A stretch of 64,000 nt of DNA. Origin: Candidatus Ozemibacter sibiricus. Its GTDB lineage: Bacteria; Muiribacteriota; Ozemobacteria; Ozemobacterales; Ozemobacteraceae. Of this stretch, positions 24,935 through 33,602 are shown piece by piece (the stretch's first letter is position 1; each line of letters begins with the position of its first letter). The position numbers and the translations under genes are program-made. The stretch covers positions 310,001-374,000 of the forward strand of contig QOQW01000001.1 in assembly GCA_003327425.1 (NCBI GenBank), read 5' to 3'. The notes beneath the pieces were generated by a model. It had not been told where the DNA came from. It was given only the letters and a program-made list of their open reading frames with translations, and did no database searches.

Positions 24935-24967
24935 GGAAATACCATTGCCTCATCCGAGGAGGATGTC

Positions 24968-25819
24968 ATGTCACATCCCGTCCGTCGAATCGTCGTCACC
25001 TTCTGGTGTATCGGGTTGCTGGCCGTCGTTTCGTTGGGAACGCCCGCCCGGGCTCAGGATCAGTCCGTTCCCGCGGTTGAGCCGAACGAACCGCGAGGCG
25101 GGTTCATCCCCTCCTGGAAAGTTGGCGACAGCTGGATCCTCGAAGCGACCTATCGCGACCTGCGCAGCCCCGGCGAGGTCTGGTTGCCCCCCATCCGCTG
25201 GATGTTCAAAGTCCGGGCTCTCAAGAACTATCAGCGGCAGAAATGCTATGTGATCCACGTCTTCCCGCGTAACCGGCACCTGAAGGTGCAGGCCATTCTG
25301 TACCTCTCGACGATCGATCTGCGCCCCTTGCGGGTCATCGACATCTTCCCGACCAAGGAAGGGGTCAAATATCAAGAGCGCGTGATCGATCCGTTCCATC
25401 CCCAGCCGTTGTTCGCCGAAGCTTCGCTGGTGCCCTATGACCTCCCCTTGTTCCCGCTGGTGCGGCCATCCATCCAGCAGGCTGACGGGTTCGGCGCCTA
25501 TCGGGAAGCGAGGCGGTCGCGCAAGATCGACAAGATCACCACCGTGGGGGGATTGCGCTTCAAGAAATCCCTGAATCAAGAAGAAAAGAAGCCGACCCGG
25601 CAGTATGCCGACGTGTTCAGCTCTTACCGTCTGGCCGGGGAATCCTTCCAGGTCGAGCTGGGCGATGAACAGGGCAAGGAAACCCTCGTCCAGATCTGGC
25701 AGGAAGGAGCCCCCTGGGCCCTGTCCTCCGAAAGCCCGTCGCGGAAGGTCCGCCTGTTGCCGCCGACCGCCGCTCCTGTCCCCGCTCCTGCCCCGATCAC
25801 ACCCCAGGAGGGCAACTGA
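24968..25819 (+). CDS. Secreted protein of unknown function, partner of the transglutaminase-like gene
   Basis: This 283-residue protein starts at ATG 24968 with GAGGAGG five bases upstream. The signal peptide (WCIGLLAVVSLGTPARA) is followed by a soluble, beta-rich region beginning WKVGDSWILEATYRD, with WMFKVRALKNY and FKVQAILYLSTIDLRPL-like strands, and then a proline/alanine-rich tail. I do not recognise the family. It is separated by one base from the following gene and shares its promoter and terminator, so the two proteins are probably exported together, possibly as substrate-binding or chaperone partner of the enzyme. Confidence 0.75.
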   Translation: MSHPVRRIVVTFWCIGLLAVVSLGTPARAQDQSVPAVEPNEPRGGFIPSWKVGDSWILEATYRDLRSPGEVWLPPIRWMFKVRALKNYQRQKCYVIHVFPRNRHLKVQAILYLSTIDLRPLRVIDIFPTKEGVKYQERVIDPFHPQPLFAEASLVPYDLPLFPLVRPSIQQADGFGAYREARRSRKIDKITTVGGLRFKKSLNQEEKKPTRQYADVFSSYRLAGESFQVELGDEQGKETLVQIWQEGAPWALSSESPSRKVRLLPPTAAPVPAPAPITPQEGN

Positions 25820-25820
25820 T

Positions 25821-26816
25821 ATGCGTCGCGCTTCGAGCTGCCTCCTCGTCGTTCTGCTGCTGTCTCTCACTGGCCCCGGAGCCTGGGCCGATGACTGGAG
25901 CGCCTCCGGCGAAATCACCCCCCCGCCCTGGTCCGGCGACTGGTGGTCGCGCAAGAAAGGGTTCCTGGTGCTGGGGTGGCCAGGCCATTCGCCATCGCCG
26001 TTCGAAAAATACGATGCCTACGTCGAGTCGCGCACCGGCAGGAATCCTGGGGCCCACGCCTGGGAAAAAGATGTGCGGAACACCCATTACAATCCCAAAG
26101 CCGAAGACTGGGAAGGCCACTGCAATGGCTGGGCGGCCGCCTCGATTCTGGTTCCCGAGCCTCGGCAGGCCAAGGTCCGCAATGGCATCACCTTCTTGAC
26201 GGCCGATCAGAAGGGCATTCTCTCCGAACAATACATGAACACCTACTGCATGTTTTACGGCCGACGCAATTGGGGCAATCCGGGCGATGATCCAGATGAC
26301 ATCTATCCCGACGAATTCCACAAGCTTCTTCTCGAATACATCGGCAACAAAAAAAGCGCCATCATCTGCGATACCTCCTATGACCGCCAGGTCTGGAATT
26401 TCCCGCTCTTCAAATTCGAATCGTCCTGGTCGACCGGCTGGTTCGACAAAAGCAAACTGAAAGTGCGCACCACGGTCTATTATGTCGACGACGGGGTGCG
26501 CCCCGACTACATCGGTACCAAATGGTTTTCCACCACGTATACCTACAACCTCTTCCTCGACAGCCAGGGGAACATCACCGGCGGCGAATGGACCGGCAGC
26601 TCACGGACCAACCACCCCGATTTCGTCTGGGTGCCCACGGCCGATGCCCCCAATCCGCCGGGCACCGTCCAGGAGAACCCGCGGATCGATCCTCGGTATG
26701 TCAAAGAGATCGTCGAGGGCCCCGAAGTCCTCGATTACCGCCAGGGCGACAATGCCTTCAGCGGGCCCGATGCGGTGGTCATGGAAGCCGGCCTCAACCC
26801 TGCCGAGCATTTCTGA
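25821..26816 (+). CDS. Secreted transglutaminase-elicitor-like protein
   Basis: This 331-residue protein has a signal peptide (CLLVVLLLSLTGPGAWA). The core motif EDWEGHCNGWAAASI places a cysteine at residue 101 in a G-H-C-x-G-W-A-x-A context. That is the signature of the transglutaminase-elicitor group (first known from Phytophthora GP42), where the cysteine is the catalytic nucleophile forming glutamyl-lysine crosslinks. A later TNHPDFVWVPTADAP supplies a candidate catalytic histidine and aspartate. The remainder is aromatic-rich and consistent with a secreted papain-like fold. CAGGAGGG lies eight bases before the ATG. A strong hairpin follows the stop, and pseudopilin genes begin 136 bases downstream. 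Peptidase activity is an alternative. Confidence 0.72.
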   Translation: MRRASSCLLVVLLLSLTGPGAWADDWSASGEITPPPWSGDWWSRKKGFLVLGWPGHSPSPFEKYDAYVESRTGRNPGAHAWEKDVRNTHYNPKAEDWEGHCNGWAAASILVPEPRQAKVRNGITFLTADQKGILSEQYMNTYCMFYGRRNWGNPGDDPDDIYPDEFHKLLLEYIGNKKSAIICDTSYDRQVWNFPLFKFESSWSTGWFDKSKLKVRTTVYYVDDGVRPDYIGTKWFSTTYTYNLFLDSQGNITGGEWTGSSRTNHPDFVWVPTADAPNPPGTVQENPRIDPRYVKEIVEGPEVLDYRQGDNAFSGPDAVVMEAGLNPAEHF

Positions 26817-26830
26817 CCCGAGCACCAACC

Positions 26831-26865
26831 CACTGGCGGGGGCGGTACGACCGGCCCCGCCAGTG
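26831..26865 (+). terminator. Hairpin terminator of the secreted-protein operon
   Basis: An 11-bp perfect stem (CACTGGCGGGG and its complement), with a further CGGT/ACCG pairing in the loop, starts 15 bases after the stop. Only a short CTTT follows. Confidence 0.55.
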
Positions 26866-26895
26866 CTGCTTTCCGAAGGACAGGCGGGGCATTGA

Positions 26896-26925
26896 TTGGA
26901 TCGGGACAGGCCCTCGTGCTATCAT
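26896..26925 (+). promoter_or_regulatory. Promoter of the GspI/J/K-like operon
   Basis: TTGGAT and TATCAT are 18 bases apart. TGC precedes the -10 (extended -10). The ATG at 26953 is 28 bases downstream. Confidence 0.55.
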
Positions 26926-26952
26926 GGCTCGGCCCCTCTCCATGCAGGAAAC

Positions 26953-27474
26953 ATGTTGAACTGCCTGATGTCCATAGCCGTACGGGGTCCGGTCCTTGGT
27001 TCCGGTCGAAGCGCGGGCCGCGGTCTGACCTTCGTCGAAATCCTCGTGGCGACGCTTTTGCTGGCCATGGTCTTCGCCATCGGCTGGACCATCTCCAGCG
27101 CCTTCCTGGGGGTTCGGAAGGTCCGCGACTACGAGGTGGCGGTGGCCTTGGCCACTCAAGCCATCGAGGCGGTGCGGGCGGCCCGCCATCGCGAACTCGG
27201 TTCCGACAAGGATGGGCGCAAAGATACGCTGCTGGCCGATTTTTCCAGCGCGGGCCAGCCGTTCGACGATGAAGCGGGCGAGGGGTTCGTGCCGGTGGTC
27301 AAGGTGGGAGCGGTCGAATTCAAGCGCGAGATCTTCATTTCGGACGCACCCAGCCTGCTCGAGCCCCTGCCGTCGGGGCTCAAGGTGATCAGGGTCGTGA
27401 TCAGCTGGAAAGCCGTGGAGGATGGGGCGCCGGTGGTGTTCGAAGCCGTGACCACCCATGCGGACCTGTGGTAG
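26953..27474 (+). CDS. Pseudopilin, GspI-like
   Basis: This 173-residue protein has a type III signal: a 23-residue leader ending RG, then LTFVEILVATLLLAMVFAIGW with Glu at +5. The helix continues as DYEVAVALATQAIEAVRAAR, a typical minor pseudopilin stalk, followed by a beta-rich domain (VKVGAVEFKREIFISD, VIRVVISWKAVEDGAPVV). It starts an operon of three overlapping pseudopilin genes. The second such set in this window (18.2-19.4 kb) suggests two different pseudopilus tips or two secretion systems. Confidence 0.85.
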   Translation: MLNCLMSIAVRGPVLGSGRSAGRGLTFVEILVATLLLAMVFAIGWTISSAFLGVRKVRDYEVAVALATQAIEAVRAARHRELGSDKDGRKDTLLADFSSAGQPFDDEAGEGFVPVVKVGAVEFKREIFISDAPSLLEPLPSGLKVIRVVISWKAVEDGAPVVFEAVTTHADLW

Positions 27475-28205
27475 GCCTTCGCTGCTGCTCGCCAGCGCCC
27501 CGCCGCGGGGTGACCCTGGTCGAGATCATGATCGGGCTCGCCCTGTTGGGATTGCTGCTGATGGCGGCCTACCGGCTCTTCTTCTCCGAGGTGCGAGCCA
27601 TCCGGGTGGCGCTCGAGCACATCGGGGTCAACGAGAACGCCCGCGCGTTCCTGACCCAGTTCGGCCATGATGTGCGCACGGCCTCGAAGGTCACGTTCCC
27701 CTGGCCCATCCGGCGCGAGGATGTCCGCACCCTGACCCCGGCCGGCGAAGGGATCGTCTGCTCCTTGGAAAAACAGATGTTCGATTTCGCCGTCAAACCC
27801 CCTGATCCCAAGTTCCTGCGTCGGGTCAAGATCGACTGGCGGTTGAAAAAGAACGGCGATGGCACCTTCGATCTCTATCGCGACATCGTGTCCGAGATCC
27901 CGCCCCGGCCTGGCCTGCCCACCCCCTTCAAGGGCACCCGGCAGGTCTGCGGGGGGGTGAAGGAGCTGACCGTGTTCAGCACCCTGCGCAAACCGCCCAA
28001 GCTGAGTTCGTTCGGGGGGCTGCCGTTCAAGAACTTCCTCGAATTCGAGCCCTATCACCTCGATGGGACCGGCGCGTTCCTCGTCCATGTCCGGGCGATC
28101 TTCGTCCGGGAAGGGACGCGGGCCGCCGCCATCAAAGACCAGTCCGCCCAGATCATCCGGACCTGCTTCGCGTTGCGGGGCCGCCCGAACGGAGTCAACC
28201 CATGA
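27468..28205 (+). CDS. Pseudopilin, GspJ-like
   Basis: This 245-residue protein has the leader PAPRRG followed by VTLVEIMIGLALLGLLLMAAY (Glu at +5). The globular part shows the paired-strand pattern of GspJ (VKIDWRLKKNGDGTFDLYRD, ELTVFSTL). The start is taken as GTG 27468, which overlaps the stop of the upstream gene by 7 bases; no good ribosome site is visible, so translation is likely coupled. The stop overlaps the next ATG by 4 bases. Confidence 0.83.
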   Translation: MVGLRCCSPAPRRGVTLVEIMIGLALLGLLLMAAYRLFFSEVRAIRVALEHIGVNENARAFLTQFGHDVRTASKVTFPWPIRREDVRTLTPAGEGIVCSLEKQMFDFAVKPPDPKFLRRVKIDWRLKKNGDGTFDLYRDIVSEIPPRPGLPTPFKGTRQVCGGVKELTVFSTLRKPPKLSSFGGLPFKNFLEFEPYHLDGTGAFLVHVRAIFVREGTRAAAIKDQSAQIIRTCFALRGRPNGVNP

Positions 28206-30433
28206 CGATCGGGGAATTTCGCGGCGGGCGGTCAGGGAATGCGCTGATCGTCGTGGTGATGATCTGCCTCGTGCTCGGGATTCTGGCCGGGGCGATGATC
28301 AATTTCCAGCGCGGACAGGTGCATCTGCTGTCGCGCTCGGCCAAGGATTTCCTGGCCATGTGCGTGGCCGAGGCCGGCTTGCATTGCGTGCTGGCCGAAA
28401 TGAAAGCCGACTACCAGTTCGTGACCCACGGCAACCACTACGTTCCGCAAGCCGGCTGGACCAGCCCGGCCAAGCATCGTCCCTTCCTGGTCGGCGAGGT
28501 CGAAGGGCTCGAACTCGATCACAATCAGCGCGGCACCTATACCGGGCGGGTGATCATGAAGCGCACACGGCTGGTCGGCGAGTTCAAGGTGCGGGTCAAG
28601 CTCATCAATGCCAAGAACAGCCTCGACACCAAGACGATCGACGAATCGCACCGGTTCTTCCAGCTCGAGGCGATCGGGCGGGTCGAGGAGACCTATCGCA
28701 AAATCACCGCCGTCATCGAAAAGATCCTGCCCAGCGCCTATCTGGCCTACGATGGACAGGTGCTCGATCTCGGCGGCTTCGGGCCGTACCGGCTCGTCCC
28801 CGGCATTCTGCGCCAGGGCCGCCTCTACGGCCACGAGATGCTCCAGGTCAGCAAGCGCGGGCCCTTCGATGCCGGCCTCGAACTGGAGGAGATGGAAAAG
28901 ATCTCCACGCCAGGCTGGTTCAAGATCACGGCCAGCACGCATGTCGGCTTCCGGGACGGCCAGAAGGGGCGGTTCCGCCCGGGCCAGGATTCCGCCAAGC
29001 CCGGCGAGTTCGAGACCTTCCCCGAGAAGGCGGGCGGCGAAGTGATCGGGCATTTCGTGCTCGATGGCACCCACGGGGGCAAGTCGGAGCGCTTCCCTCC
29101 CTTGAATGCCCGCTACTGGCGAGAAGCCACTGATCCGCGCCCCATCATCCTGCGTCCCGGCTGCGGCTTCGAGGGCTTCGCCGAAGCCCGATGGCGGAAC
29201 CCGGCCAAGCCCGGCGAGGTGGTCTACAACCTCGATTTCGGCTGGAAGTACCAGGCCAGGGAAGACAAGGTCCTCTTGTATTCGACGGTTCCGTTGCGCA
29301 TCTGGGGCTGCCCCCCGTGGAAAGCGCTGACCATCTTCTGCGAAAAAGATGTCTACATCGCCGGCGACTTCAATCAGAACCCCGACAACCCCCAGTATTA
29401 CGATCTGGGTTGGCGCGACTACCAGGAGAAACCCGAGAACGGAACCGACAAGAACGGGGTGGCCATCATCTCGCTGGGCCGGATCTGGTTCGATTATTCC
29501 AATCCTACGTTGTTTCTTCGCCATGAAATGAAGACCGTCATGGACTATGACATCGCCATGGCCCTCGGCGGGAAGGATGTCAACCCCGTCGCCCTGGCCG
29601 CGATCGTCTATCCGCCGCGGTTCAATACCGGCTCTCCCGATCGGCGCCTGCCGATGACCGCCCTGCAGTTCAAAGCGATCAGCGCGCTGTTCGCCCTGCC
29701 CAAGGAACCGCCGCAGGTCATCCCGGTGACGCTGGCGGGGCTCTTCGTCCATTCGGCGCTCAAGCCCTTCAAAGAGTATTTCGAGCCGACCACCGATCCC
29801 GAACAGGTCAAGCAACGGTTCATCATCAAAAGTTTCTTGAAACGGAAAGAACTGGTGGGCAAGCTGGGCACGGCCTGCTACATGACAGGTCTGTTGACCA
29901 AGGGCGAGCGCGACCACATCATCGAAGCGGCCATCGACCAGGCCGCCAAGGAGATCGAGGAAGAGGAGCCCGACCCGACGCTGGGCCCCTGGAACATCGC
30001 CGATCGCATCTTCAAGATGGCGGTCACCCATCCCAAGACGCTGTTCCGGTTCCCCGAGATGACGGTCAACGCCTTGCTCATCGACTCGGCCGAGCTGAAC
30101 GCCCGCTGGGATCCCGGCGATGGCCCCACCAAGGTGCGCAACGAGCTGGGCAACATCCAGAGCCGCGAAATGCGCAGCTTCCCCTTCATCGGCAACGATT
30201 CACGGTTCCTCCTCCGGCACCTGGGCGGCATGCTCCACCTGCGCACGCATCCGGTCACGCCCTTCTTGATCGGCAACCAGCGCAACGATTTCTCGGTGGT
30301 CCGTCGCAACGTTTGGGATTCGACGTACGTGCGGGGCGGCGGCCCCTACTTCCCCCCTTATCCGCCGGCGGCCTTCCACCTGGCCACCTGGGATGAAGCG
30401 GCCTCCGATGCCCATGAATTCGCCTCGTTCTGA
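28202..30433 (+). CDS. Oversized GspK/PilX-like minor pseudopilin
   Basis: This 743-residue protein has a prepilin-like N-terminus: RSG followed by NALIVVVMICLVLGILAGAM. The conserved Glu at +5 is absent, as in GspK, the tip subunit. After the helix comes a helical stalk (SAKDFLAMCVAEAGLHCVLAE). A very large extracellular region of ~680 residues follows, about twice the size of ordinary GspK. Stretches such as VYIAGDFNQNPDNPQYYDLG and ALGGKDVNPVALAAIVYPP have no family I can name. The ATG overlaps the GspJ-like stop (ATGA). The expected role is as the large tip of a pseudopilus, possibly with a cargo-recognition or adhesive head. Confidence 0.8.
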   Translation: MTIGEFRGGRSGNALIVVVMICLVLGILAGAMINFQRGQVHLLSRSAKDFLAMCVAEAGLHCVLAEMKADYQFVTHGNHYVPQAGWTSPAKHRPFLVGEVEGLELDHNQRGTYTGRVIMKRTRLVGEFKVRVKLINAKNSLDTKTIDESHRFFQLEAIGRVEETYRKITAVIEKILPSAYLAYDGQVLDLGGFGPYRLVPGILRQGRLYGHEMLQVSKRGPFDAGLELEEMEKISTPGWFKITASTHVGFRDGQKGRFRPGQDSAKPGEFETFPEKAGGEVIGHFVLDGTHGGKSERFPPLNARYWREATDPRPIILRPGCGFEGFAEARWRNPAKPGEVVYNLDFGWKYQAREDKVLLYSTVPLRIWGCPPWKALTIFCEKDVYIAGDFNQNPDNPQYYDLGWRDYQEKPENGTDKNGVAIISLGRIWFDYSNPTLFLRHEMKTVMDYDIAMALGGKDVNPVALAAIVYPPRFNTGSPDRRLPMTALQFKAISALFALPKEPPQVIPVTLAGLFVHSALKPFKEYFEPTTDPEQVKQRFIIKSFLKRKELVGKLGTACYMTGLLTKGERDHIIEAAIDQAAKEIEEEEPDPTLGPWNIADRIFKMAVTHPKTLFRFPEMTVNALLIDSAELNARWDPGDGPTKVRNELGNIQSREMRSFPFIGNDSRFLLRHLGGMLHLRTHPVTPFLIGNQRNDFSVVRRNVWDSTYVRGGGPYFPPYPPAAFHLATWDEAASDAHEFASF

Positions 30434-30464
30434 GCGGCTATCGCGGTCCGGGGGAGCCTGAGCC

Positions 30465-31940
30465 ATGCGCTGGTTCGGCCTGTCGCAGCGGATCTTCGTG
30501 GGGTTCCTGGCCCTGGCCGTATCGGTGCTGGTCGTCATGGGGCTGTCGTTGCGGCAGTTCCGGGAAGCGCTCGATTCGACCGAGCAGCTGGCCGATGCCG
30601 ATGATTTCCTGCACGCCGGCAATGAACTCCAGGATGATCTGCTGAAGCTCATCCAGGCGCAGGAGGTCTTCGACCAGTATCTCGACGAACAGACCTGGCG
30701 GAACTATTTCGAATTCAGCCGCCGCCTGGAGGTCCTGCTGGACAAAGCGCGCAAGACGCCGACCTTCCGGCGGAGCGGTCGCGAACTCGAGGATCTCGAC
30801 CGCTCCCGCCTGGAGATGGCCGGATTGCTGGCCAACGCGACGTTCACGATCCACCCCGATTTCACGATCGGTGCGGTCTCGCCGGCCACGCTGCAGAAGA
30901 TCAAGGCCGCGCGCTCGCAGATCCATCAACAGATCCGCGCCGTGCTGATGCGAGAACGGGATTCACGTCAGGAAGACGAAGCACTGTTGCGGGCTCAGTT
31001 GAGCGAACTGTGGCAACGACTCTGGCTGGTGTTCGCGCTGATGCTGTTCGGGGGCGGGCTGTTCGCCTGGTACCTGCATCGGGCGGCCATGGCCCCTCTT
31101 CGTCATCTCATCGAGGTGATCCGGCACCCCGAAGAAACGGGTATCCCCGGGGTGGCCACCGCATCCGGGGCGCGCGAAATGCGCGACCTGATCGAATCGT
31201 TCAATCAGCTCACCCTGGCCTTGCGCCACCATCAGAAGCGGCTGTCGTCGATGCTGACCTGGGCGGTCAGCGTGGCGCATGAGGTTCGCAACCCGCTGGC
31301 CGCCATCGGCACGGCCATCCAGGTGCTCGAGGGCGGCTTTCCCGCCGATCATCCCGACAAGCCGATCTTCCGGGAGATCCTCAAGGAGGTCGAGCGGGTC
31401 AACCGGATCATCTCCGATCTGCTGATCTTCTCGCGGCCCCGGCCGCTGGCCATCGAGCCCCTCCGCTGGGATGACCTCTTCGAGGAACTCCGGATCCTGC
31501 TGGCTTCGGCTCTGACAGAACGCCAGATCACCCTGGAGGTGACCATCGACCCCGCGGTCGGCACCACCCAGGGCGATCGCGATCAGTTGCACCGCGCCCT
31601 GTTGAATCTTCTGAACAACGCGCTCGAGGCGATCGGGCAGGGGGGCCGGATCGTCGTCCGGGTGACGGCGCCCGACCCGTCGGCCGTGGTGATCACGGTG
31701 GCCGATTCGGGGCCGGGCATCCCCGAGGCCGACCGCGAGCGGGTGTTCGACCCGTTCTTCTCGCGCAAAACGAAAGGGACCGGCTTGGGTCTGGCCATCG
31801 TCGCTGATATCATCGAACGCCATGGGGGCTCGGTGCGGGTGGTCAGGGACGCCACCCTGCCCGGCGCCTGTTTCGAGATCCACCTCCCCCGGGAGCGGGC
31901 CTCCGCGACCGAACCTCCTGCGAAGGAATTCCAGCCATGA
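30465..31940 (+). CDS. Membrane sensor histidine kinase
   Basis: This 491-residue kinase has two membrane segments (RIFVGFLALAVSVLVVMG and LWLVFALMLFGGGLFAWYL) enclosing a mostly helical extracytoplasmic sensor of ~155 residues. A HAMP-like linker, DHp helix and ATPase domain follow. The phospho-acceptor is H272 in VSVAHEVRNPLAAIG. The ATP-binding boxes are NLLNNALEAI (N box), DSGPGIPEADRERVFDPFFS (G1/F) and KGTGLGLAIV (G2), i.e. the NtrB-like subfamily. It overlaps the response-regulator gene by 4 bases. GGGGAG lies eight bases before the ATG at 30465. The extracytoplasmic ligand is unknown. Confidence 0.93.
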   Translation: MRWFGLSQRIFVGFLALAVSVLVVMGLSLRQFREALDSTEQLADADDFLHAGNELQDDLLKLIQAQEVFDQYLDEQTWRNYFEFSRRLEVLLDKARKTPTFRRSGRELEDLDRSRLEMAGLLANATFTIHPDFTIGAVSPATLQKIKAARSQIHQQIRAVLMRERDSRQEDEALLRAQLSELWQRLWLVFALMLFGGGLFAWYLHRAAMAPLRHLIEVIRHPEETGIPGVATASGAREMRDLIESFNQLTLALRHHQKRLSSMLTWAVSVAHEVRNPLAAIGTAIQVLEGGFPADHPDKPIFREILKEVERVNRIISDLLIFSRPRPLAIEPLRWDDLFEELRILLASALTERQITLEVTIDPAVGTTQGDRDQLHRALLNLLNNALEAIGQGGRIVVRVTAPDPSAVVITVADSGPGIPEADRERVFDPFFSRKTKGTGLGLAIVADIIERHGGSVRVVRDATLPGACFEIHLPRERASATEPPAKEFQP

Positions 31941-33376
31941 CCGACATCCTGCTGGTCGATGACGAAAAACTGATTCTGTGGGGCCTGAAAAAAGACCTGG
32001 AGAAAGCCGGCTACCGCGTGACCGCCTGCGCCTCGGCGGAGGAGGCCCTGACGCGGCTCGAAGACGGGCACTTCCAGGCGGCCCTGCTCGATGTCCGGCT
32101 GCCCGGCATGGGCGGGCTCGACCTGCTCGAGCGGGTCAAGGCGGCCAACGAAGATACCCAGGTCATCATGATGACCGCCTTCGCCGACGTAGAGGGCGCG
32201 GTCAGCGCCATCCGGCGGGGGGCCTTCGATTTCGTGCTGAAGCCCTTTTCCCTGGAAAAGATCCATCTGACCATCCAGAATGCGCTGCAAGCCGGTCGGC
32301 TGCAGAAAGAGGTGGTCTCGCTGCGGACCGAGCGCGCCCAGTTGCGGCCGCGGGCGGTCGTCACCGGCCGGTCGCCGCGGATGGTGGCGGTGCTCGAAGC
32401 CATCGACCGCATCGGCCGCGCCGGCGCAGGGGTGGTGCTGATCCATGGCGAGAGCGGCACCGGCAAGGGGCTGGTCGCCAACGAACTGCATCGCCTGGGC
32501 CCACGCGCGGCGGCTCCATTCATCGAGATCAACTGCGGCGCCATTCCGGAAAGCCTGTTCGAGTCGGAATTGTTCGGGCATGAAAAGGGGGCCTTCACGG
32601 GGGCGACCGAGCGCAAGCTGGGGCTGATGGAGGTCGCCGATGGCGGCACGCTCTTCCTCGACGAAGTCGGGGAGATGCCGCTGACCATCCAGACCAAATT
32701 CCTCAAAGCCCTTGAAGAGCAGAAGATCTGGCGGGTCGGGGGCCGACGGCCGGTGCAGATCGACGTCAACATTGTCGCCGCCACCAACAAGGACCTCGCC
32801 CAGGCCGTGCAACGAGGAGAGTTCCGCGAAGATCTGTTCTACCGTCTGAACGTCGTTCCCATCGCCTTGCCTCCGCTTCGCGAGAGAGGGGAAGACATCC
32901 TGCTACTGGCCGCCCATTTCCTGGAGGTCTCGCAAGCCCGCTATCGTCGATCTTTCAAGGGGTTGACCGAAGGCGCCAAACATCGTCTGCTGACCTACGA
33001 CTGGCCGGGGAACATTCGAGAATTGCGCAACTGCGTCGAGCGCGCCGTCATCCTCGAAACGGGGCCGTACATCACCGAAGCCAGCCTCGGCTTGGCGGGC
33101 GAGCCTGCCCCGGCCAGGACTTCGCTGCCGGTCCCCCTTCCTGGGGTCGATTCTCCAGAAGCACCCATCCCCGATTCGGGTTTCGACCTGGAGAGCCTCT
33201 TGAACACCATCGAATGCGGATATCTGAAGAAGGCCTTGCAGCAGTGCGATGGCAACCAGAGCCAGGCGGCCCGCCTGTTGGGCATGACCCGCGACAATTT
33301 CCGGTACCGTCTGAAAAAGTATGGGCTCGGAGAGGCCGTCTCCGAGCCGGTAGCCACTGGTGGTCCAAAAGGGTGA
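31937..33376 (+). CDS. NtrC-family response regulator, sigma-54 activator
   Basis: This 479-residue regulator has a receiver domain with acidic pocket VDDE and phospho-acceptor D52 (LLDVRLPGMGG). An AAA+ domain follows with Walker A GESGTGKG (171-178), the sigma-54-contacting loop GAFTGA (218-223), Walker B GGTLFLDEVGEM, and a Fis-type helix-turn-helix at the C-terminus (NQSQAARLLGMTRDNFRYRLKKYG). It is the partner of the adjacent kinase. Immediately downstream lie three related palindromes and a -24/-12 promoter, almost certainly its target. The AAA+ loop and DNA-binding domain are both intact, so it should be a working activator. Confidence 0.95.
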   Translation: MTDILLVDDEKLILWGLKKDLEKAGYRVTACASAEEALTRLEDGHFQAALLDVRLPGMGGLDLLERVKAANEDTQVIMMTAFADVEGAVSAIRRGAFDFVLKPFSLEKIHLTIQNALQAGRLQKEVVSLRTERAQLRPRAVVTGRSPRMVAVLEAIDRIGRAGAGVVLIHGESGTGKGLVANELHRLGPRAAAPFIEINCGAIPESLFESELFGHEKGAFTGATERKLGLMEVADGGTLFLDEVGEMPLTIQTKFLKALEEQKIWRVGGRRPVQIDVNIVAATNKDLAQAVQRGEFREDLFYRLNVVPIALPPLRERGEDILLLAAHFLEVSQARYRRSFKGLTEGAKHRLLTYDWPGNIRELRNCVERAVILETGPYITEASLGLAGEPAPARTSLPVPLPGVDSPEAPIPDSGFDLESLLNTIECGYLKKALQQCDGNQSQAARLLGMTRDNFRYRLKKYGLGEAVSEPVATGGPKG

Positions 33377-33422
33377 GACGGACAGGGGAGATGGTCGCTC
33401 CATCCTGGCACTCCGATCGGCC

Positions 33423-33490
33423 TGCGGAAATTTCCCCGTACCCCCCGGATTGGGGGATTTTCCTCAGGCGGGGGTGAGGAAAATTCCTCA
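33423..33490 (+). promoter_or_regulatory. Three palindromic activator sites (candidate UAS)
   Basis: Three related 16-mers lie at 33423-33438 (TGCGGAAATTTCCCCG), 33451-33466 (TGGGGGATTTTCCTCA) and 33475-33490 (TGAGGAAAATTCCTCA). The first and third are near-perfect palindromes of TGmGGAAAwTTCCyCr. They lie about 70-130 bases upstream of the predicted sigma-54 start, the normal range for enhancer sites of NtrC-type activators. Confidence 0.7.
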
Positions 33491-33531
33491 GGCTGGCTGG
33501 CAGATCCCGTTCTCAAGGCGATTTCGTGGGG

Positions 33532-33548
33532 TTGGCATGGTACATGCA
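33532..33548 (+). promoter_or_regulatory. Sigma-54 (-24/-12) promoter
   Basis: TTGGCATGGTACATGCA contains GG at 33534-33535 and GC at 33546-33547, i.e. GG-N10-GC, close to TGGCAC-N5-TTGCA. Predicted transcription start is near 33559, 44 bases before the next ATG. Confidence 0.78.
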
Positions 33549-33602
33549 CTAAGGGGCGACGGGTTGACACCCAAACATTCTTTCCAATCAAGGAGAACAC
33601 AC

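Noticed and set aside
28232-30031. 599-codon minus-strand open frame inside the GspK-like gene
   Set aside because: Antisense shadow; the plus-strand gene has a prepilin signal, an ATGA overlap and sensible composition.
33400-33420. TGGCACT as a second sigma-54 -24 element
   Set aside because: No GC at the required 12-base spacing.
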